From Bryobacterales bacterium (GTDB taxonomy: Bacteria > Acidobacteriota > Terriglobia > Bryobacterales > UBA6623), in contig JAPPMG010000024.1 in the NCBI GenBank assembly GCA_028819215.1, forward strand, positions 30,347-94,346: a stretch of DNA of 64,000 nucleotides. Reading direction: 5' to 3'. Below the pieces are notes generated by a model, which was not told the origin of the DNA, did no database searches, and worked only from the letters and a program-made list of their open reading frames with translations. Shown piece by piece: positions 47,565 through 57,100 of the stretch. Within the stretch, counting starts at the first letter, position 1, and the number at the start of each line of letters is the position of its first letter. A program made the translations under genes and the position numbers.

Positions 47565-48147
47565 GGTGACGGTTCAACGCTACCACGGGCGCACAAGTTG
47601 GGCAACGGACAGAACCGAAAAACGATCCGATTCCCTTCTGCGCGAATCTCGCCCGCCTGATGTCAGCTAGGGTTTCGGGTCACGCTACCAAGCGCACTGC
47701 GATCGGTATTTCGAGCGCAGGACGAAGCCGCTTCGCGAAGACTCCTTGATCGTCCTGCGGGCCGCCGTCACGACTGTTGTCTGCGGATTTCTCGCGGAAG
47801 TGGCAGCAAGAATGGCGGCAACGCCGGCATTCTCTCGGGCCGCGTCAGGCGATCAGACTTGGCCGGAGCCAGCTTCAGACAAGCACAGGCCGAAGCAACA
47901 GGAATCGACCCATTCCGGGCGGGGTGCCGAGGAGAGCGTCAACGTGCCTTACCATTCAGAGAATTGGACGCCTCGAATTCCGCTAAGCTTTACGATTGGT
48001 CAAGATTCTTGGCAAGGTCAACCGCCCTTCCAATCGGCACGAGCGCGGCCCCGCCAGGAATCGGGTCGGGCATGATCACCTGTTTGTTGAGCGCGAATCG
48101 GCCGAAAGGTAACGCACTTGCAAGATCTGGCTGAGGGAGGGAACGCT
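47565..48147. other. Intergenic region upstream of the PKS
   Basis: About 580 bases between the divergent ThuA-like gene and the PKS. No convincing gene or RNA. A TTGGAC at 47964-47969 could be a -35 but has no good partner. The PKS Shine-Dalgarno (GAGGGAGG) is at its right end. Confidence 0.4.
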
Positions 48148-51100
48148 GTGTCTGCCAATGCGGATCCCTCGATACAGGAGACGCCGCCCGGCGAACCGGT
48201 CGCGATCGTCGGCATGGCGTGCCGGTTTCCCGGCGCATCCGACATTTCCGCCCTCTGGAATCTGCTAGAGGCCGGCGGGAACGCGGTGACGGAGGCCGCG
48301 CCTGGCTCGGGCGTCAGCAGGGTTGACGAGATCTTCTCGAACTCCTCGGATCTAGGCGGCGCGTGCCGTTTCTGCGCCTACGTCGATGGGATCGAGCAAT
48401 TCGACGCACGGTTCTTCAGAATTTCGCCGGTCGAGGCCGAAATGCTGGATCCGCAGCAGCGGATGATGCTTGAAACCACTTGGCAGGCCCTCGAGGATGC
48501 CGGAATCGATCCCGACGAGTTGAAGGGCAGCCGCACCGGGGTCTACACCGGGATCAGCAATGACGAGTACCGGATGCTGGTCGTGGAGTCCAGCAAGCCT
48601 GCCGAGGCCGCTTCATGCCTCTACGCCCTGAGCGGCACCAACCTGAACGGCACCGCCGGACGAGTCTCCTTCGTACTGGGTCTGATGGGGCCGGCCAAGG
48701 CTGTGGACGCCGCTTGCGCGTCGTCGTTGGTGTCGGTACACGACGCCGTGGCGGACCTCCAGCAGCGCCGCGCGGACTTGGCGATTGCAGGCGGAGTGCA
48801 GGCCATCCTGAACGGTCGCATATTCGAACTCCGCGCGGATTCGATGATGCTGTCTCCGGACGGGCAGTGCAAGGCCTTTGACGCGTCCGCCAACGGCTAC
48901 GTGCGAGGCGAGGGTTGCGGGGTGGTTGTCCTCAAGCGGCTGAGCGAGGCCGAGGCGGACGGCGATCGGATTTGGGGGGTCATCAGAGGCTCGGCAGTGA
49001 ATCACGGCGGGGCCAGCGTCGGATTGACGGTTCCGCACACGCCAGCACTGGAAAAGGTAATTGAAGCAGCGCTGTCGCAGGCCGGAATCGCTCCGTCGGA
49101 AGTGGATTACCTAGAGGCTCACGGTACCGGAACGGCTGTGGGCGATCCGATCGAACTCAACGCGGTGTCCGCCGTCTATGGCAAGGAACGCAGGGCCGAC
49201 CGACCGCTACTGGTCGGTTCCATCAAGACCAATGTCGGCCGTTTGGAGTCAGCCGCCGGGATCGCAGGCCTGATCAAGGCAGCGTTGGTCATGCAGCGCG
49301 GAGTGATTCCCAAGCATCTACATTTCCAGGCCCCCACTCCGGCCGTCGATTGGGACCGGATGCCCTTGCAAGTCACCTCCGCCATGATGGACCTGCCAGA
49401 GCGAGGCCGACCACGAAGGGCGGGCGTGAACTCCTTCGGAATCTCCGGGACGAACGTCCACCTGGTGGTGGAAGAATATTGCGCCCCGGACGAGGGGCCG
49501 TACGGCCGGAGCCAGGCCGCAGGCGCGGCCTATGAGGTGCCGGTGCCGACGGCAGCCGTGGCGGACCTGGCGCTGCCAGCGCAACGTCTCCAGCGGCGCG
49601 AGACGCGCCTGCTTCCGCTCTCTGGAAAATCGGAGGTCGCGCTCCGGGAACTCGCGCAGCGCTATCTGTCCTGGCTGGAAGGGCATTCGGCTGAGCTGGA
49701 GTCTGCAACCGCCGCCGCAGACCCGTTGCTGTCGGACATGGCGTGGACGGCGGGCGTTGGGAGAAGCCATTTCGAGCTGCGCTCCGGAATCGTTTTCCGC
49801 GATGCCGGGGCGTTGCGGGAGCGGCTCGCGGCGCTGGTCGCAGGAGGCGCTGGCGGTAGCCCACGGACGCCGACAACAGTCGCATTCGCCTACACCGGAC
49901 AGGGAAGCCAGTGGGTCGGCATGGGAAGCGCGCTATATGATCGCGAACCAATCGCGCGGGCCGTGCTCGACCGATGCGAGGAAGTGTTCCGAGCAGCGAG
50001 AGGCACCTCGTTGCTGGAGGTGATGTTCGGGCCCAGCGAATGCAATCTGGGACATACGGAATGGGAACAGCCCGCCCTATACGCGCTAGAGTGCGCGCTC
50101 ACAGCGCTTTGGTCGAGTGTGGGCGTTCGACCCGGCGTGGTGGTCGGCCACAGCGTCGGGGAGTTGGCCGCAGCGCAGGCGGCGGGCGTGTTCAGCCTAG
50201 AGGACGGCATGCGATTCGCCGTTGCGCGAGGCACCCTGCTAGCGGAGACCGAACCGGGCGCCATGGCAGCAGTCTTCGCGCCGCCGACAACGGTGGCGAA
50301 GGCGGTCGAAGCACTGAACGCATCGTCGGCCGGCGTTGGCCTGAGTATTTCGGCGGACAACGGCAGCCACCAAGTGCTGAGCGGTCCGATTCCAAGAATT
50401 GACGCTGCCTTGAAGCAGTTCGAGTCCAGCGGAGTTCGCGTTAGGCGCCTGAATACGACGCGGGCGTTCCACAGTGCCCTTGTAGAGCCGGCGCTGGGCG
50501 AACTGGAGGCTTGCTTCGCTGACATAGCGGTCAAGCCACCCTCCCTCGCCGTGGTCAGCAATGTCACAGGCCGCGCCGTAGCAGCTGACGACGCGATGGA
50601 CGGAAGCTACTGGCGGCGGCATGCGCGCGAGCCGGTGGCATTCGCCCGCGGCGTCAAGACGCTGGCGGAACTGGGGGTCGACTTGGTAGTGGAGATCGGC
50701 CCACGGCCCGTGCTGGCAGGACTGCTGGCGGCGGCTTGGCCAGACTCTGCGGAGATGGCGGCACCGACGGCGCTGGCGAGCCTGCGCCCGCCCACGGGCA
50801 GCTCGGCGGAAGGGGACGGGGGCGTCGATCTTGCGCGGGCGGTCGCTGACGCGTACGAGGCAGGGCTGCCCGTCCGTTTCGCGGGGCTGTTCGCCGGGGA
50901 AGCGCGGCGCCGGATTTCCCTGCCGAGCTATCCGTTCCAACGCGAGCGCTACTGGCTCGAACCGGCGAAGCGAAGGCGTGCGGCGGCGGGTCATCCCATG
51001 CTTGGCGTCCGCCACGAATCCGCCAGCGGGGCGGTCACGTTCGAGACAGAAGTGTTCCCGTCTGATCCGGAGTGGTTGAGCGACCACCAGGTGTTCGGCC

Positions 51101-54100
51101 GGGTCATCGCTCCCGGCGCGCTCTACGGTGCCATGGCGGCGGCGGCTTCGCTCGCCGAGGGGGCCGGCTCCGCCCTTGTGGAAGACCTCCAACTCCACAA
51201 CGCCCTGGTCTTCCCGAAAAGCGACTCGCAGGACGGCGGCGAGGGAGCGGGCCGTACGGTGCAGGTCGTGCTCGGTTCTTCCGAGGGAGCAGATTCGCGC
51301 CCCGTGCAGATCTTCAGCAGGGGAAGTGACGGGGGCTGGACCGTCCACGTGGAGGGTCGCGTGTCGCCGCAAGCTCCGGTGCCAGATGTCGCTGCGAGCA
51401 TCGAATTGGAAAGCCTTAAGGAGAGTCTCTCGCCCGTTGACGTGTCGGCTTACTACCGCGCCAGGGCGAGCACCGGGATCGATCTCGGCCCGAGCTTCCG
51501 GACGCTTGGCCGACTTTGGTCCGGGCCCGGCGAGGCGTTGGGCGAGGTGTCTTTCCCCGACGCGCTTGGCCGCAACGGACTGGACGTCCACCCGCTCGTG
51601 CTGGACGGGTGCTTTCAGGTCGTTGCCGCGGCCCGCAATCCGGGCGCCGTCGAGGCTGGAATCACCTACCTTCCGTTCGGCTGGGAGCGCCTGTGGCTGA
51701 CGGGGCGACTTCCGGATCGAGTGGTCTGCCATGTGCGCATGAACGAGGCTCCGCGGGCTGCCGAAGCGGCATCCGGCGAGCTGCCGGAGGTTGTGACCGG
51801 CGAAGTGCGCATCTACGACCCCGAAGGAGTTCCGCTCGGCGGGCTGAGCGGGTATACGGTCAAGCGAGCGACGCGGGCCGCTCTGCTGTCGGCTGTGGAA
51901 GGGGTGAACGACCTCCTCTACGAGGTCGTATGGCGTGAGAGCCCACTTGCGCCGGGAATCAACCCTGCGGACTTCCTGCCCTCTCCCGGAGCTGTCGCGT
52001 CCCGCTCGGGCTTGCTCTCCGACTATCTGTCCCAAGAAGGAGTGGCGCCGACAGACAGGAGCGCCCTGCTGGCTGACCTAGAGCGATGGTCGCGTTCCCG
52101 CGCGCTGGTCACGCTGGACAAGCTCGGCTGGGAACGCAAGACCGGCGATGTCGTGGACGCCGATGAGCTGCGAGAGCGACTGAATGTCATCGCGGATCAC
52201 AAGCGGGTCTTCCGCCGCATGCTCGAAATGCTGGCCAAGTCCGGCGTGCTGGAGGAAGCAGGCGCCGGCTTCTGCGTGAAGGTAGGTTCGGATGATCCGT
52301 TGCCGGATGAAATGCCGGGCGACCTAGAGGAGTTCGCCGATCGGATGCTTGAGCTGTACCCCCACGGCGAAACCGAAGTCGGGCTGTTTCGGCGCTGTGG
52401 CGGCGAACTGGCCGAAGTGCTTCGCGGTCGCGCGGACGCGCTGACATTGCTCTTCAGCAGCGGGGATCCGACACCGGGCGATCTCTACCTGAAAGCGCCG
52501 GTGGCGCGCGCGGCGAACCGGATTCTTCGAGAAACCGTTCAGGCGCTAGTGGCTGGCCTGCCCGAAGGACGACGCCTGAAGGTGATCGAAGTCGGGGCCG
52601 GCACGGGATCGGCAACCGCCGCGATCCTTCCAGAACTCCCGCCCGAGCGGTTCGAGTACGTCTACACGGACATCTCGGCGGGCTTCTTCGCGGAAGCGGA
52701 GGCCCGCTTCGGAGGCACCGAGGCGTCGATAGAATACCGCGCTCTGGACATCGAAAGGGATCCCATCGAGCAAGGCTTTCGGCCTCACGGCTACGACTTG
52801 CTGATTGCTTCGAATGTGCTGCACGCCACGCGGTACTTGCAGGAGACGCTGGCCCACTGTCGCGAGCTTCTGGCGCCATCGGGGCATCTGGTTGCGCTGG
52901 AGAACCTGAGCGGCCTGGGCTGGATGGACCTGACCTTTGGGCAACTGGACGGCTGGTGGCGTTTCGCGGACGACTACCGTCCGCACCACGCCTTGGCCAG
53001 CCCCTCCGTATGGCGGCGCGCTCTCTCTGACGCCGGTTTCAGGGAAGCGGAAGTCCTGGGATTGGATGAGTCCGACCCGGCCGCATTCCCGGACAAAGGC
53101 GTGATCGTGGCGCAAGGTCCCGTCGAGGTGACCGAGCGTCCCGGCGTCTGGGTTCTGGCGGCAAGCAGCGGCGACGCATGCGAGGAACTCGCGGGGATCT
53201 TGGCTGCGCACAACCAGACCGTCGTGTTGGCGGAGCCAACTGGGGAACGGAACCGGGATTCGGGCCAGGAAGGTTCCGCCGCAGTCCGCAAGACCGTCGA
53301 AGCGGAGCAGCGCCAGTCGTGGCAGTCGCTGTTCGAGAGCCTGCCTGGGAAAATCCCGCTGGCCGGCGTCGTGCACCTCGGGGCGCTGGACGGCCACGGG
53401 GACGATGCAACGACGGCAGAGATTGCAGAGGACACGAGACGGGTGGTGGCGAGCGCATTGGCGCTGTCGCAGGGCCTGCTGGACGCCGACGCGACGCCCG
53501 AGAACGGCGTTTGGTTCCTCACGCGCGGAGCACAGGTGCTGGAGCGGGAGCGGGGCGGGCAGCTTCTCGGCGCGACTTTGTGGGGCTTCGGAAAGGCGCT
53601 AGCCCGCGAACTGCCGCACTTGCAGCCGAGAATGATCGATCTGGACCCCTCAGGGTCGGCCCTCCCGGCCGACATCGCCAATGAGCTGTTGTGGCCCGAC
53701 CCCGAAAATCACATCGCGCATCGTTTCGGAAGCCGCCAGGTGGCCCGTCTGGTTCGAATGGAGGAGGGCGCGCAGAGGCTGACCCTGCCAGACGATTCCG
53801 CGTGGGCCTTGGCTCCGGATCCGAGCGGCGTGTTCGAAAGGCCGTGCGTCAGCCCGCTCGCGGAGCGTTCCTTGGAACCGCGCGAAGTCCGCGTTGCCGT
53901 CGAGGCTTCCGGTCTCAACTTCTGGGATGTTTTCCGCTCTCTTGGCTTCATTGAAGAAGGAAATCTTGGCCGGGAGATGTGTGGCCACATCGTCGATGTG
54001 GGATCCGAAGTGTCAAACGTCTCGGTAGGAGACCACATCGTCGGACTAGGGTTTGGCGCATTCGCGGCGCAAATGGTCACGCACGAGGAATTGGTGGCGC

Positions 54101-57100
54101 CCGCGCCGCCGGGAGTCTCGGTGACGGACCTCGCCACAGTGCCGAGCGCCTTTGTCTCAGCCGCGCTTTCCTACGAATATTCTGGCCTGGAGCCCGGCGA
54201 GCGGGTGCTGATTCACGCCGGCGCGGGTGGAGTGGGACTGGCGGCCATTCAGCTGGCCCAGGCCGCGGGTGCGGAAGTGTTCACGACCGCCAGCGCGCCA
54301 AAGCAGGGATACCTCCGATCGCTGGGAGTGTCGCACGTGTTCGACAGCCGCACGACTGAGTTCGGGCAAGCGATCCTCGAGGCCACGGGCGGTGCCGGGG
54401 TCGACATAGTCCTCAACAGCTTGACCGGCGAAGGATTCATCGACGCCAGCCTGTCCTGTCTGAGACATGGCGGGAGATTCGTGGAACTCGCGAGACGGGA
54501 CATCCTCAGCGAGGACGAGATGGCCTCGGTGCGGCCCGACGTAGGCTACGCCATCTTGGAACTAGATGTTCTGAAGAAAACGGAACCGGCCTGGGTGGGA
54601 AGAGTCCTGCGGGACATCATGGAGCGCCTTTCGGCGGGACAGCTCGAGCCGTTGATCCACAGCAGGTGGCCACTGGCCGAAGCAGGCGCGGCCCTGAGGT
54701 TCATGCGCTCAGCCCGCCACCTCGGGAAGATCGTCGTAACTGCGCCACCGCTCGCGGGCGGGCGACTACGGCCGGAGAAGACCTATCTGGTGACCGGCGG
54801 CCTGGGCGGGATTGGATGCGCCGTGGCCGGGTGGCTGGCCGACCGCGGAGCGGGGACGATCGTGCTGAACGGACGGCGGCCGCCGGACCCCGAGGCCGAG
54901 GCAGAGATTACAGCGCTGCGGGCGCGCGGGGTCAACGTGCGGGTTGAGCTTGCGGACGTTTCGGACGCCGTGGCGGTGAATGAAATGCTCGCGAGGATGG
55001 AGGGGGGGCTGCCGCCGCTCGGCGGGGTGATTCACAGCGTGGGAGTGCTCTCGGACGGTGCGCTCGGAAACCAGAGCTGGGAGCGGTTCGAGCAAGTGCT
55101 GTGGCCCAAAGTGCTGGGCGCGTGGCACCTGCACCGCGCCACGGCCAGCCGCGATCTCGATCTCTTCATCCTGTTCTCCAGCCGAGTCGGCGTGATGGGC
55201 AATCCGGGCCAGGCTAACCATGCCACGGCCAATGCGTTCCTAGATCAGCTGGCTGCCCATCGTCGCGCGCTGGGGCTTCCGGGCCAAGCCATCGCCTGGG
55301 GGGCGTGGTCGGAAATCGGGGAAGCGGCAGAGCAAAAGGAGCGGATCGAAAGGCAGCGGGCGGCGCTCGGCGGCCGCTGGTTCACGCCACAACAGGGCCT
55401 TCGGGCGATGGAAGGGCTGGTGCGCCAGGACGTTACGAATTCCGTCGTGATGTCGATGGACTGGGAGGTCTTCCAAGAGGCTGTCGAGGACCGTCCGCCC
55501 CTGCTGGAGGAACTGCTCGCCGCGGCCGGCGAAGCCCAGGAGGATTCGCCGGCCTTGGCAGACGACCTGATCTCCCGGCTGCAGGCCACGCCTGCGGGCG
55601 AACGCGAGGGCTTGCTGTCGTCGTTCGTGCAGCAAGAGTTGCAGGCGGTGCTGCGATTGCCGAATGCGCCGGCACCCACGGTAGGTTTCTTCGACCTGGG
55701 CATGGACTCGCTCATGGCCGTGGAGCTAAGGAATCGGTTGAACCGCGCCTTGGCCGACGCGTACGTGGCCTCCAATACGGTCGTGTTCGACTACCCGAGC
55801 GTCGCCACGCTCGCCGGCCATCTCGCCGCGGAGCTGGCCGAGGTCGGGGCCGCGCCTATCCCGCAGCCGCAGGTCGAGCCGGAACCGGCGAGCCGGCCAG
55901 CCGTGCCTAGCGACGGAGAGCAAATCGCGATCGTGGGCATGGCGTGCCAGCTCCCGGGCGCGCCGGATCTGGACGCTTACTGGCACCTGCTCGAGGCAGG
56001 CGCCGACGCCGTCACAGACGGGCGGCAGGATTCCGGACCTTGGAGCGGTGTCGCGGGAGACCCGGCTGCCGAGACGGCCTCTCTGCGGCGGGGCGGGTTC
56101 GTTGAAGGGCTCGATCGGTTCGACGCGAGGTTCTTTGGCATCAGGCCGATCGAGGCAAGGACGATGGATCCGCGCCAGAGGATGTTGCTCGAGACAAGCT
56201 GGCGGGCGCTAGAGGATGCAGGAATCGACCCTGGCCCGCTCGGCGGATCCCGCGCCGGCGTCTATGCCGGCCTAACCGGAGGCAGCGAGTATCGCGACCT
56301 GGTTGCGTCCAGCGGCCAAGATGACAGCTATCTCGGCACGGCCGCAAGCGTCGCGCTGGGGCGGATCGCGTACACGCTGGGCCTGATGGGCCCCGCCGTG
56401 CCGGTGGACGCGACTTGTGCATCCTCGCTGGTCGCGGTTCACCAAGCGGTCGCCGCCTTGCGACAGGGTGAAGTTGAACTGGCCCTGGCAGGAGGCGTAC
56501 AGACGGCCTTGTCACCCTCCGTCGCTAAGTTCATGGCGGAATTCGGACTGTTGTCGAAGACCGGCCGTTGCAGGACGTTCGACGCAGCTGCGGATGGCTT
56601 CGTGCGCGGTGAGGGCTGCGGGATGGTGGTTCTCAAACGGCTGCGGGATGCCGAGGAAGATGGCGACCGCATCTGGGGCGTGATCCGCGGGTCGGCCGTC
56701 AACCAGAACGGGGCGAGCGCGGCGCTTACCGTGCCGAACGGTACCGCGCAGGAGCAATTGCTCGAGGGAGCCCTTCGCCAGGCCGGGCTTGGCCCGTCGG
56801 ACGTGGATTACGTCGAAGCGCACGGGACGGGCTCCCAATTGGGAGACCCGATCGAAGTGCGAGCGGCGGCGGCCGTCTACGGCAGGGACCGTGATGCGGA
56901 CCGCCCGCTGGTGCTCGGGACGGCGAAGACAAACATCGGGCACCTGGAGGCAGCTGCCGGGATCGCCGGCCTGATCAAGGTGATGCTCGCAATGAAGCGG
57001 GGGACTATTCCACGGCACCTCCATTTCGAGAATCCGAATCCGCACCTAGACTGGTCCGACCTTCCCGTTCGGGTGGCGTCCGAGGCGATGGACTGGCCGC

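Noticed and set aside
50239..52035. A 598-codon minus-strand frame within the PKS
   Set aside because: Antisense to AT1 and DH domains with all motifs present; shadow of codon bias.
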